Origin: Sipunculus nudus
Lineage: Eukaryota > Annelida > Sipuncula > Golfingiida > Sipunculidae
Direction of reading: 5' to 3'
DNA length: 64,000 nt
Assembly (NCBI GenBank): GCA_026874595.1
Contig: CM049318.1
Span: forward strand, 60,980,250-61,044,249
The notes beneath the pieces are model-generated. The model was not told the origin of the DNA. It did no database searches and saw only the letters and a program-made list of their open reading frames with translations. Made by a program: the position numbers and the translations under genes. This document shows positions 36,030-48,790 of this stretch, one piece after another (position 1 is the first letter of the stretch; each line of letters starts with the position of its first letter).

Positions 36030-37630
36030 CCAATCAGGTACATATTGTCTCCGCCGAGTCACATTTCAACAGCTCAGAGGATGAAATCTTTTTGTGCCAA
36101 ATCACTATCAAATCAATAGAGACTGTGGCTGCAGGTAAAAAAGCATTGGTTGAAACTGCAAATTTGCGTGTCAGATCTGCATGAAAATTGATGGTGGAGC
36201 GGAAGTTAACACAATACAATCGAAATCATGGAAACGCATACGAACCCGCCCAGAGCTGTAGCCCTCAGACGTACTTTTGAGAGCATATGGTGACAGTGGT
36301 TGAGCATGCAGGATGTGCCCATCGGGAATACCACTCTGACAACCAAAGTTTACGTGACAAAGAAGAAATCTCCACCCATAATGGGCCTTGACACGTCAAT
36401 AGAATTGGGATTACTTGAGTCTGGAGCAAATGCTACCAAAGATCAACACACTATAGATTGTAATTGTGTAAGGGGTTTGTCAACTTATGAGATTCTCAGT
36501 AAATTCTCTGATGTGTTTGAAAGACTTGGCAAGTATTCCGGGCAATATCACATCCAACTAAGTGCTGATGCTCAGCCCACATTTCAACCTCCAAGACGAG
36601 TGCCTCACAAACTGTACGTCCCGCTTCGCGTTAAACCCATGAAATGTGTGAGGAAGGGATCATTGAGCCTATTAACAAACCCAGTGACTGGGTAAATAAT
36701 ATCGTCATCACAGAGAAGCGATACGGCTCTTTGAGATCATGCTTAGATCCTTTGCAACTGAATAAATCAATTCGCCGTGAACATATCAAGACACCAACGC
36801 TTGATGATATAGTAAGCAAGCTAAATGGATTCAAGCTTTTCTCAATTTTAGACTAGAAAGACGCCTACTGGCAGGTAGAACTTGACTCGGAAAGCGCTGT
36901 ACTGAGTACATTTCACCCACCATTTGGAAGATTCTATTTAAAACGGATGCCGTTTGGTATCTCAAATGCCTGCGAGATAAAACAAATGAAAAACATTCCA
37001 TATATTTGTAGATATAGAAGGCGTGTACGTTGTAGCTGACATGCTCATATCAACTAAAGAGACGCATCATGATTAGATTTCCGCAACATTCATGAGCGTG
37101 CAAGAAGGCACAACATTAAGTTCAATCGCAACAAGATGCAACTCAAAAAGCCGGAAGAGTTTCAAATGGGAGAGCGACTCGGTGCAAATGGACTGAAGCC
37201 TGATGATGCGAATATAAAAGCTATCCTAGACATGCCAAATCGTACTGACAAGCAGTCAGTTCAGCGCCTAGTGGGCATGTTGAACTTCTTGTCTCCATTT
37301 ATTCCAAACAAATCATCTGTAATCAGCCCTCTAAGACAGTTGTTGAAATCTGACACACTGTGGACATAGGAATCTGAACACGAGGCCGCAATGGATTACA
37401 TAAAACGAGTTCTCAATAGTAAGCTTGTGCTCCGATTGTATGATTCTGAAGACCCTCTGACAATACAAGCAGACGCATTATCCTCAGGTCTCGGCGCATG
37501 TTTAATACAGGACGGGCAACCAATCGCGTACGCATATCACAGAAACCAGATATGCGCAGATAGAGAAGGAACAACTGTTGCAATTGTGTTTGCCGCAGGA
37601 AAGTTCTACTTATATATATATATATATATA

Positions 37631-37682
<52 letters not shown>

Positions 37683-39080
37683 TACACACATACGGTTCTC
37701 AAGTTGAAGTGCAGACTTATCATCGCCCCCTGGGGGCCATATTTCGAAAACCGCTGTATAATGCTTCCCCCAGGATCCAATTGATGCTCCTTAAGCTCAT
37801 AAAATATCAGCTCGCTATTCAATATATACCAGGATCCAAAATTTATATCGCCGATACACTATCACAAACGCACGTATTAGACAAACCAGATTGTGACACA
37901 ATTGGCTGTGACATGCGCTTTCCTGAGGTAACAGCCACCTATCTAGCGACACCAACGAGGCTCGAGCGAATTGCGAAGCGACATAACTCGACAAAAACCT
38001 TTTTAAAATGCAAAGCTATGTATCTTGTGGGTGGCCAAAGCACAAATCCTCATGATCTTCAACCATTAGAATTAACGCAATCAGATGCTTGAGGAAAACG
38101 GGTTACTGTTAGTAGGAGAAAGACTGTTAATTCCTGAGTCTGAGATTGAGGACATTCTTGTCAAACTGCACGATTGCCACTTTGGAATGGAGAAATCTAA
38201 ACGTGGTGCACGAGATATCATATGCTGGCCTAACATGAACAGAGACGTTACAAAATTCGTAGAACGCTGTGCCACATGTGCCAAGTACAATCGATCGAAC
38301 TTCAAAGAACCGCTGATATCGCACAGTATACCGCAACGTCCCTGGTGTAAACATGGGGCGGTTCTGTTTGACTCTTAAGGAAAAGCATACTTTTTATAGA
38401 TGATAATTTTTCAAAATATCCTGCGATAACCAATATGGATAGCAAAAGAGCCAAAGTAGTAATCAACGCTCTAAAACCGACGTACCAGACACGGCATTTC
38501 TGATATGATGTTTTGGTGAGTGACAATATTCCTTCGGTAGTTATACATTCAAAGAATTCGCTAATCAGTGGAGATTTTGTACGGTAACTAGTTCCCCTAC
38601 AAACGCACAATCAAAAGAAGAGAGTGAACGATTTGTCAACATAATGAAACATTGGTTAAAGAAAGCTTATCATGAAGGCAAGGAACCGCATATCGCTCTT
38701 CTGGAATATCGTAACACTCCGATATTAACTCATCTGCTCAGTTGCTCATGAGTTGACGTCTAAATGACAAATTGCCTGCTCCGAATGGTCCTTGGAACGA
38801 AAGGTTGTTGGATCGGCAAAATCTCATTTGCAACATCGGCAGATGAAGCAGAAATACTACTTTGACCAACACGCGAGACCTACCAAAAATCCACACTTCG
38901 GTGTTAGTGCAACAGTACAGTTTGATAAAACATGGACCCCAGCTGTTATTACTTGAGTCCATGATACACCCAGATCATACTACGTCACTACAGAGTGTGG
39001 TCGAACCTATAGGAGGATCAAGAGATTCTTAAATCCATCTCCTAATAAAATTCAGATTAAGCACCCTGTCAGTGATACTG
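36030..39080 (+). pseudogene. gypsy pol relic (protease, RT, RNase H, integrase)
   Basis: In order: a retropepsin remnant with IDGGAEVNTI in place of the D(T/S)GA active site (about 36186) and the late PIMGLDTSIELGLLE segment (about 36377); reverse transcriptase with SDWVNNIVITEK, CLDPLQLNKSIRREH and FSILD before an in-frame stop at 36853, then RMPFGIS (about 36943) and a damaged catalytic VVADMLIS; RNase H with QADALSSGLGACL (about 37471) and, after the TA tract, VEVQTYHRPLGAIF and IADTLSQ; an integrase zinc finger (LHDCHFGMEK..CATCAKY, 38164-38289); and a C-terminal RSYYVTTECGRTYRR segment (about 38970). Stops and frameshifts are frequent, so it is non-functional. Confidence 0.88.
37611..37680. 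repeat. (TA)n expansion inside gypsy RNase H
   Basis: About 70 bp of TA-rich repeat lies exactly where gypsy elements encode a KF..YIYG segment. Reading resumes after it with YGSQVEVQTYH. The Tyr-Ile codons (TAT ATA) appear to have seeded the microsatellite. Confidence 0.85.
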
Positions 39081-39337
39081 ATGGACCCCGCCCTTAGGAA
39101 AGGAGGACGGATAACACGCCAGATCAGCCCAGTGATGACTACCCATCATCACCTCCAACACAAAATGACAACCCAGAAACCCAGTGCATGCAAACAAAAA
39201 TACTTTCAAAGTACGGGGAGCAAAATTATCCCAACTAAAACGCGCACAAGTCCCTTTAAAGTTCCTTGTTTTGAGTTGCGGGTTCTGCTGACTACTACGC
39301 CAGTTACATATTCAGCAAGCCTCATAGAGTACAGAGA

Positions 39338-42300
39338 ACATGGCTCATTAAACCATGGATGAAGAACCCTTTCGATTTTGAGGTCACGGGGTCAAAAGTC
39401 ACAGCCACAGGACCCACTTCTTGAAAAAGATTGTGGACCCATTTTAAGCCAAACAGTTTGACCAAAACCTTTAATCTTGTAAATATCGCTCACAAATCTA
39501 TGGATGAAGAACCCTATCGAATTTGTGGTCACTTGGTCAAAGGTCACGCCCACAGGGCCCACTTCTTGAAAAAGCTTGTGGACCCATTTAAGGCCAAACC
39601 GTTAGACCAAAACCTTTCATCTTGCAAAAATGGCTCACCCACCTATGGATGAACAACCAAATCCATGTTGAGTTCACTTGGTCAAAGGTCACGGCCACAG
39701 GGCCCACTTTTTAAAAATGCTTGTGGACCCATTTAAAGCGAAACCATTTGACCAAAACGTTTCATATTGCACATATGGCTCACCAATCCATAGATAAAGA
39801 ACTCTCTCAATTTTCAGGTCACAGGGTCAAAGGTCACGGCCACATAGCCCATTTCTTGATAAAGCTGGTGGACCCATTTTAGCGAAACCGTTTGACCTAA
39901 ACCTTTCATCTTGCAAATATTGCTCACCCACCCATAGATTTTGAACCCTATCGATTTTCAGGTCACGGGGATTTTGAGATCATTGGTCAAAGGTCATGGC
40001 CACAGGGTCCACTTCTTGAGAAAAAAAACCTTATGGACCCTCTTAGCCAAACCGTTTGACCAAAACCTTTGAACTTAAAAATATGGCTCACCCACCTTTC
40101 ATTGAAGAACTCTGTCGATTTTCAAGTCACGGGGTCAAAGATCACGGCCGCGGGCCAACTTCTTGAAAAAGATTGTGAACCCATTTAAAGCGAAACCGTT
40201 TGACCAAAACCTTTCAACTTGCAAATATTGCTCACCCATCCAAAGATTAAGAACCCTATCAGTTGTGAGGTCATGGGGATTTTGAGGTCACTGGGTCAAA
40301 GGTCACGGCCACAGGGTCCACTTCTTAAAAAAAAAACTTATTGACCCATTTAAAGCAAAACAGTTTTACCAAAACCATCCATCTTACAAATAAGGCTCAC
40401 CCATCCAAAGATGAAGAACCCTCTCGATTTTCAGGTCACAGGGTCAAAAGCCATGGCCACATAGCCCATTTCTTGATAAAGCTTTTAGACCCCATTAAGG
40501 CAAACCATTTGACCAAAACCTTTCAACTTGAAAATATGGCTCACACACCTTTGGATGAAGAACTCTGACGATTTTAAAGTCACGGGGTCAAAGGTCACGG
40601 CCACGGGCTAACTTCTTGAAAAAGATTGTGGACCCATTTAAAGCGAAACCGTTTGACCAAAACCTTTCATCTTGCAAATATTGCTCACCCACACAAAGAT
40701 TTAGAACCCTATCGGTTGTGAGGTCATGGGGTTTTGAGATCACTGGTTCAAAGGTCACGGCCACAGGGTCCACTTCTTAAAAAAAAACTTATTGACCCAT
40801 TTAAAGCCAAACAGTTTTACCAAAACCATCCATCTTACAAATAAGGCTCACGCATCCATAGATGAAGAACCCTCTCGATTTTCAGGTCACAGGGTCAAAG
40901 GTCACGGCCACATAGTCCATTTCTTGATAAAGCTTGTGGAACCATTTAAGCGAAACCGTTTGACCAAAACCTTTCATCATGCAAATATTGCTCACCCACC
41001 CATAGATTTTGAACCCTTTTGATTTTGAGGTCACGGGGATTTTGAGATCACTGGGTCAAACGTCACGGCCACTGGGTCCACTTCTTGGAAAAAACTTATG
41101 GACCCTCTAAGCCAAATCATTTGACCAAAACGTTTCATCTTGCACATATGGCTCACCAATCCATTGATAAAGAACCCTCTCGATTTTCAGGTCACAGGGT
41201 CAAAAGCCATGGCCACATAGCCCATTTCTTGATAAAGCTTTTAGACCCATTTAAGGCAAACCGTTTGACCAAAACCTTTCAACTTGAAAATATGGCTCAC
41301 CCACCTTTGGAGGAAGAACTCTGACGATTTTAAAGTCACGGGGTCAAAGGTCACGGCCACGGGCAAACTTCTTGAAAAAGATTGTGAACCCATTTAAAGC
41401 CAAACCGTTTGACCAAAACCTTTCATCTTGCAAATATTGCTCACCCACCCAAAGATTAAGAACCCTATCAGTTGTGAGGTCATGGGGTTTTGAGATCACT
41501 GGGTCAAAGGTCACGGCCACAGGTTCCACTTCTTCAAAAAAAACGTATTGACCCATTTAAAGCCAAACAGTTTTACCAAAACCATCCATCTTACAAATAA
41601 GGCTCACGCATCCATAGATGAAGAACCCTCTTGATTTTCAGGTCACAGGGTCAAAGGTCACGGCCACATAGTCCATTTCTTGATAAAGCTTGTGGAACCA
41701 TTTAAGCGAAACCGTTTGACCAAAACCTTTCATCATGCAAATATTGCTCACCCTCCCATAGATTTTGAACCCTTTTGATTTTGAGGTCACGGGGATTTTG
41801 AGATCACTGGGTCATACGTCACGGCCACTGGGTCCACTTCTTGGAAAAAACTTATGGACCCTCTAAGCCAAAATGTTTGACCAAAACCTTTTATCTTGAA
41901 AAAATGGCTCACCCACCTATGAATGAAGAACTCTGACGATTTTCAAGTCACGGGGTAAAAGGTCACGGCCACGGGCCCAATTCTTAAAAAGGATTGTGGA
42001 ACCATTTAAAGCAAAACGTTTGACCAAAACCTTCCATCTTGCAAATATGGCTCACCCACCTATGGATGAACAATCCTATCGAATTTGAGGTCACTTGGTC
42101 AAAGGTCACGCCCACACGGCCCACTTTTTAAAAAAGCTTGTGGACCCATTTAAAGCCAAACAATTTGACCAAAACGTTTCATTTTGCACATATGGCTCAC
42201 CAATCCATAGATAAAGAACCCTCTCGACTTTCAGGTCACAGGGTCAAAAGCCATGGCCACATAGCCCATTTCTTTATAAAGCTTTTAGACCCATTTAAGG

Positions 42301-45300
42301 CAAACCGTTTGACCAAAACCTTTCAACTTGAAAATATGGCTCACCCACCTTTGGATGAAGAAATCCATCGATTTTCAAGTCACGGGGTCAAAGATCATGG
42401 CCACGGGCCAACTTCTTGAAAAAAGATTGTGAACCCATTTAAAGCGAAACCGTTTGACCAAAACCTTTCATCTTGCAAATATTGCTCACCCATCCAAAGA
42501 TTAAGAACCCTATCGGTTGTGAGGTCATGGGGTTTTGAGATCACTGGGTCAAAGGTCACGGCCACAGGGTCCACTTCTTCAAAAAAAAAACTTATTGACC
42601 CCTTTAAAGCCAAACAGTTTTACCAAAACCATCCATCTTCCAACAAGGCTCACCCATCCATAGATGAAGAACTCTCTCGATTTTCAGGTCACAGGGATTT
42701 TGAAATCATTGGTCAAAGGTCACGGCCACAGGGTCCACTTCTTGAGAGAAAAAAAACTTATGGACCCTCTAAGCCAAACCGTTTGACCAAAACCTTTCAA
42801 CTTGAAAATATGGCTCACCCACCTTTTGATGAAGAACTCTGTCGATTTTCAAGTCACCGGGTCAAAGGTCACGGCCACGGGCCAACTTCTTGAAAAAGAT
42901 TGTGAACCCATTTAAAGCCAAACCGTTTGACCAAAACCTTTCATCTTGCAAATATGGCTCACCCATCCAAAGATTAAGAACCCTATCAGTTGTGAGGTCA
43001 TGGGGATTTTGAGGTCACTGGGTCAAAGGTCACGGCCACAGGGTCCACTTCTTCAAAAAAAAACTTATTGACCCATTTAAAGCAAAACAGTTTTACCAAA
43101 ACCATCTATCTTACAAATAAGCCTCACCCATCCAAAGATGAAGAACCCTCTCGATTTTCAGGTCACAGGGTCAAAGGTCACGGCCACATAGTCCATTTCT
43201 TGATAAAGCTTGTGGAACCATTTATGCGAAACCGTTTGACCAAAACCTTTCATCATGCAAATATTGCTCACCCACCCATAGATTTTGAACCCTTTTGATT
43301 TTTAGGTCACGGGGATTTTGAGATCACTGGGTCAAACGTCACGGCCACTGGGTCCACTTCTTGGAAAAAAAACTTATGGACCCTCAAAGCCAAACCGTTT
43401 GACCAAAACCTTTTATTTTGAAAAAATGGCTCACCCACCTATGGATGAAGAACTCTGACGAATTTCAAGTCACGGGGTTAAAGGTCACGGCCACGGGCCC
43501 ACTTCCTGAAAAAGATTGTGGACCCATTTAAAGCCAAACCGTTTGATCAAAACCTTTCATCTTGCAAATATGGCTCACCCACCCAAAGATTAAGGACCCT
43601 ATCAGTTGTGAGGTCATGGGGATTTTGAGGTCACTGGGTCAAAGGTCACGGCCACAGGGTCCACTTCTTAAAAAAAAAAACTTATTGACCCATTTAAAGC
43701 AAAACAGTTTTACCAAAACCATCTATCTTACAAATAAGCCTCACCCATCCAAAGATGAAGAACCCTCTCGATTTTCAGGTCACAGGGTCAAAGGTCACAG
43801 CCACATAGTCCATTTCTTGATAAAGCTTGTGGAACCATTTAAGCGAAACCGTTTGACCAAAACCTTTCATCATGCAAATATTGCTCACCCACCCATAGAT
43901 TTTGAACCCTTTTGATTTTGAGGTCACGGGGATTTTGAGATCACTGGGTCAAACGTCACGGCCACTGGGTCCACTTCTTGGAAAAAACTTATGGACCCTC
44001 TAAGCCAAACCGTTTGACCAAAACCTTTTATCTTGAAAAAATGGCTCACCCACCTGTGAATGAAGAACTCTGACGATTTTCAAGTCACGGGGTTAAAGGT
44101 CACGGCCACGGGCCCACTTCCTGAAAAAGATTGTGGACCCATTTAAAGCCAAACCGTTTGATCAAAACCTTTCATCTTGCAAATATGGCTCACCCACCCA
44201 AAGATTAAGAACCCTATCGGTTGTAAGGTCATGGGGATTTTGAGGTCACTGGGTCAAAAGTCACGGCCACAGGGTCCACTTCTTGAAGAATACTTGTGGA
44301 CCCATTTTAAGCAAAACAGTTTGACCAAAACCTTCCATCTTGCAAATATGGCTCATCCACCTGTGGATGAAGAAATCTGTCGAATATGAGGTCACGGGCT
44401 CAAAGGTCACGACCTCAGGGCCTACTTCTTGAAAAAGCTTGTGGGCCTATTTAAAGCGAAACCGTTTGACCAAAACCTTTCATCTTGCAAATATGGCTCA
44501 CCCACCTTTGGATGAAGAACTCTGACGAATTTCAAGTCACGGGGTTAAAGGTCACGGCCACGGGCCAACTTTTTGAAAAAGATTGTGGACCCATTTAAAG
44601 CGAAACCGTTTGACCAAAACCTTTCATCTTGCAAATATTGCTCACCCACACAAAGATTTAGAACCCTATCGGTTGTGAGGTCATGGGGTTTTGAGGTCAC
44701 TGGATCAAAGGTCACGGCCACAGGGTCCACTTCTTGAAAAAAAATTGTGGACCCATTTTAAGCCAAACAGTTTTACCAAAACCTTCCATCTTGCAAATAT
44801 GGCTCATCCACCTGTGGATGAAGAAATCTGTCGAATATGAGGTCACGGGCTCAAAGGTCACGGCCACAGGGTCCACTTCTTGAAAAAGATTGTGGACCCA
44901 TTTAAAGCCAAACCGTTTGATCAAAACCTTTCATCTTGAAAATATGGCTCACCCACCCAAAGATTAAGAACCCTATCGGTTGTGAGGTCATGGGGATTTT
45001 GAGGTCACTGGGTCAAAGGTCACGGCCACAGGGTGCACTTCTTGAAGAATACTTGTGGACCCATTTTAAGCAAAACAGTTAGACCAAAACCTTCCATCTT
45101 GCAAATATGGCTCATCCACCTGTGGATGAAGAAATCTGTCGAATATGAGGTCACGGGCTCAAAGGTCACGGCCACAGGGCCCACTTCTTGAAAGAGCTTG
45201 TGGGCCCATTTAAAGCGAAACCGTTTGACCAAAACCTTTCATCTTGCAAATATGGCTCACCCACCTTTGGATGAAGAACTCTGACGAATTTCAAGTCACG

Positions 45301-46205
45301 GGGTTAAAGGTCACGGCCAAAGGCCAACTTTTTGAAAAAGATTGTGGACCCATTTAAAGCGAAACCGTTTGACCAAAACCTTTCATCTTGCAAATATTGC
45401 TCACCCAAACAAAGATTAAGAACCCTATCGGTTGTGAGGTCATGGGGTTTTGAGGTCACTGGATCAAAGGTCACGGCCACAGGGTCCACTTCTTGAAAAA
45501 AACTTGTGGACCCATTTTAAGCCAAACAGTTTTACCAAAACCTTCCATCTTGCAAATATAGCTCATCCACCTGTGGATGAAGAAAGCTGTCGAATATGAG
45601 GTCACGGGCTCAAAGGTCACGGCCACAGGGCCCACTTCTTGAAAAAGCTTGTGGGCCCATTTAAAGCGAAACTGTTCGACCAAAACCTTTCATCTTGCAA
45701 ATATTGCTCACCCACCCAAAGATTAAGAACCCTATCTATTTTGAGGTCCCTGGGATTTTGTCAAAGATAACGGCCACAGGGTCCACTTCTTGAAAAAAAC
45801 TTGTGGACCCATTTAAAGCCAAACAATTTTACCAAAAGGCAAATATGGCTCACCCGCCTATGGATGGAGAACTCTGTCGGTTTTGAGGTCAAGGGGTCGA
45901 GGGTCACGGCCACAGGACCCACTTCTTGAAAAAGCTTGTGGGCCCATTTAAAGCCAAACCGTTTTACCAAAAAGTTTCATCTTGCACATATGGCTCATCC
46001 ACCAATGGATGACGAACCCTATCCATTTTCAGGTCACGGGGTCAAAGGTCACGGCCAAAGGGCCCGCTTGTTCACCTATTTTAGGCCAAACCATTTGACC
46101 AACACGTGTCAGCTTGCTCAACTGGCTCATCCACCCATAGATGAAGAACCCTTTTAAGTTTGAGGTCACAGGTGCAAAGGTCAAGGCCACAGAGCTGCCC
46201 TCCCC
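39338..46205 (+). repeat. ~146-bp satellite array homologous to the H1 core
   Basis: About 46 tandem monomers, mostly 143-150 bp with longer ~160-bp variants that carry an extra GGGATTTTGAG(A/G)TCACT segment. Each holds a GGTCACGG(G)GTCAAAGGTCACGGCCAC-type core plus GTTTGACCAAAACCTTTCATC and GGCTCACCCACC..GATGAAGAACCCT. Aligned by eye, these correspond word for word to the A monomer of H1 (CAAACATTTCATC, CTTTCATCTTGCA, GGAAGAACCCTATCAATTTT). Higher-order patterns of 2-4 monomers recur between 40.3 and 45.5 kb. Apparent ORFs here are artefacts of the array. Confidence 0.92.
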
Positions 46206-46475
46206 ATTTTTACACTGTGTAATACATCCAGTCTAATTATGGCCCGGTGCTCAGGGGTGCTCCGCTCTGCAGTGACCTTGTTTTAAATGGTTAACTCATT
46301 CAGGTTAAGATTCACGTTTGTTTATTTTTAGTTAATAGTGTGGTTTATTAAAATCTGTGTCGCACACCAATATTTTATGTAGAGTGCGTGTAAGCCTCAC
46401 TGGAAGGCTTAAAAGTAGACTTTACCTTACCAGTCGATAAAATACTTGGTCAGAGGTTCGTAAATTAGTTATATA
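46206..46475. other. spacer after satellite
   Basis: No gene, RNA or repeat family recognised. Under 300 bases. Confidence 0.4.
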
Positions 46476-46970
46476 TTTTCCCGCGAGGTGGCAGTACCTA
46501 TTCGAAGCATTGCGTCACAGCAAGAGCCTGTTAGGTCTTAACATTTCAATGATTAGGCATCGATTTGTACTTAAATGCTTAACTAGATCTTTATACATTC
46601 TTGGTTACGACCCGAAACTTACCAAGATATATCTCTTCGCAACTAAATGTTCTGATAATTTATATACACATTGTTTGGAATCTAATTATTATAATTATGT
46701 TGTATATAATAATTAACTGTACCAGTTAAAGTAACAGCTGGCGACAACTTTATCTGGACAATTTTATAATAAATGCGACACAAGTTTAACCACCTGTTGT
46801 AAAAATCTCCACTATATCTTAATTGACCCTGATAGGTATTAATAAAGGAAATTTGGTCCCATTTTCATCGTGCAAAATTGGTACACTTCAAAACAAAATA
46901 TCAGTTCACAAACGGTCTTGTTGTTAGAACTGAGAACCTTAACGCTTGCACAAATCAAAAAAATTCCATC

Positions 46971-47001
46971 GTCCCTGGGTGGGCTCGAACCACCAACCTT
47001 A

Positions 47002-47037
<36 letters not shown>

Positions 47038-47043
47038 AGAGAC
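46971..47043 (-). tRNA. tRNA-Asn (GTT), copy 1
   Basis: On the minus strand GTCTCTGTGGCGCAATCGG starts a 73-nt cloverleaf with CTGTTAA anticodon loop, GGTTCGAGCCC T arm and acceptor partner CAGGGAC. It is the canonical metazoan tRNA-Asn. Relative to the other two copies one base differs next to the anticodon stem (CCGTAAGG instead of CCGAAAGG). The internal A and B boxes are intact, and no intron is present. It is followed on its 3' side by GATGGAATTTTTTTGATTTG, a T-run that could terminate polymerase III. Confidence 0.95.
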
Positions 47044-47846
47044 ATGTTTTCCCGCGAGGTGGCGGTACCTGTTCGAAGCATTGCGACACAGCAAGAGCCT
47101 GTTAGGTCTTAACATTTCAATGATTAGGCATCGATTTGTACTTAAATGCTTAACTAGATCTTTATACATTCTTGGTTACGACCCAAAACTTACCCAGATA
47201 TATCTCTTCGCAACTAAATGTTCTGATAGTTTATATACACATTGTTTGGAATCTAATTATTATAATTATGTTGTATATAATAATTAACTGATCATGTATT
47301 TTATATGCATTTCAAGACTAGCGCTCTTTGATCAGATATAAACAGTAGTTGTTTTGGCTCCCACTGGAATAACTGGCGCAGTCGGCAGGATTCGAACCGG
47401 TGTTGGTATTTTTCCATACAGCTACTTTACCGATGAGCGATATTAGAAGTATTTCCGAGTTCGATAAAGGCAATTAAAGAGCAGATAATTCGTTACTTAA
47501 AAAGTCTACCAATACGCTTATAAAGAACACCCGTGAGGTGTGATCGTTCGATATTACCAGTTTAATCCTGCTAGTTCAATGGGAGTTCTTTCAGGTTTTC
47601 CAAAAAGTACCAGCTGGCGACAACTTTATCTGGACAATTTTATAATAAATGCGACACAAGTTTAACCACCTGTTGTAAAAATCTCCACTTTATCTTAATT
47701 GACCCTGATAGGTATTAATAAAGGAAATTTGGTCCCATTTTCATCGTGCAAAATTGGTACACTTCAAAACAAAATATCAGTTCACAAACGGTCTTGTTGT
47801 TAGAACTGAGAACCTTAACCCTTGCACAAATCAAAAATATTTCATC

Positions 47847-47862
47847 GTCCCTGGGTGGGCTC

Positions 47863-47913
<51 letters not shown>

Positions 47914-47919
47914 AGAGAC
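47847..47919 (-). tRNA. tRNA-Asn (GTT), copy 2
   Basis: Same 73-nt tRNA-Asn as copies 1 and 3, with CCGAAAGG after the anticodon. All stems pair and the A and B boxes are intact. It lies in the second repeat unit, and its downstream sequence has only interrupted T-runs (GATGAAATATTTTTGATTTG). Confidence 0.96.
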
Positions 47920-48723
47920 ATATTTTCCCGCGAGGTGGCAGTACCTGTTCTAAGCATTGCGACACAGCAAGAGCCTGTTAGGTCTTAACATTTCAATGAT
48001 TAGGCATCGATTTGTACTTAGATGCTTAACTAGATCTTTATACATTCTTGGTTACGACCCGAAACTTACCCAGATATATCTCTTCGCAACTAAATGTTCT
48101 GATAGTTTATATACACATTGTTTGGAATCTAATTATTATAATTATGTTGTATATAATAATTAACTGATCATGTATTTTATATGCATTTCAAGACTAGCGC
48201 TCTTTGATCAGATATAAACTGTAGTTGTTTTGGCTCCCACTGGAATAACTGGCGCAGTCGGCAGGATTCGAACCGGTGTTGGTATTTTTCCATACAGCTA
48301 CTTTACCGATGAGCGATATTAGAAGTATTTCCGAGTTCGATCAAGGCAATTAAAGAGCAGATAATTCGTTACTTAAAAAGTCTACCAATACGCTTATAAA
48401 GAACACCCGTGAGGTGTGATCGTTCGATATTACCAGTTTAATCCTGCTAGTTCAATGGGAGTTCTTTCAGGTTTTCCAAAAAGTACCAGCTGGCGACAAC
48501 TTTATCTGGACAATTTTACAATAAATGCGAAACAAGTTTAACCACCTGCTGTAAAAATCTCCACTATATCTTAATTGACCCTGATAGGTATTAATAAAGG
48601 AAATTTGGTCCCATTTTCATCGTGAAAAATTGGTACACTTCAAAACAAAATATCAGTTCACAAACGGTCTTGTTGTTTAGAACTGAGAACCTTAACCCTT
48701 GCACGAATCAAAAAGATTCCATC

Positions 48724-48739
48724 GTCCCTGGGTGGGCTC

Positions 48740-48790
<51 letters not shown>

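Larger units (their letters stand above)
35131..39330 (+). mobile_element. decayed Ty3/gypsy LTR retrotransposon (Mag-like), 3' LTR missing
   Basis: A probable 116-bp 5' LTR (35131-35246) begins TGTTACA and ends TGTTACA, contains AATAAA near 35199, and is followed by primer-binding-like TGGCGTCAGAA. Gag, protease, reverse transcriptase, RNase H and integrase relics follow in the usual gypsy order, with many stops and frameshifts. No second LTR is seen before the satellite begins near 39338, so the 3' end is lost or was replaced by the satellite. A long (TA)n expansion interrupts RNase H at 37611-37680. Confidence 0.88.

Noticed and set aside
39338-46205. Many 60-150 codon frames on both strands
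   Set aside because: All are translations of the ~146-bp satellite monomer, repeated with small changes; none has independent support. The same holds for frames in the H1 cores at 14.6-16 and 31.9-33.5 kb.
47374-47400. Minus-strand tRNA-Ser gene
   Set aside because: Only the 3' 22 nt plus CCA match; the remainder of a cloverleaf is absent and genomic tRNA genes in animals do not encode CCA.
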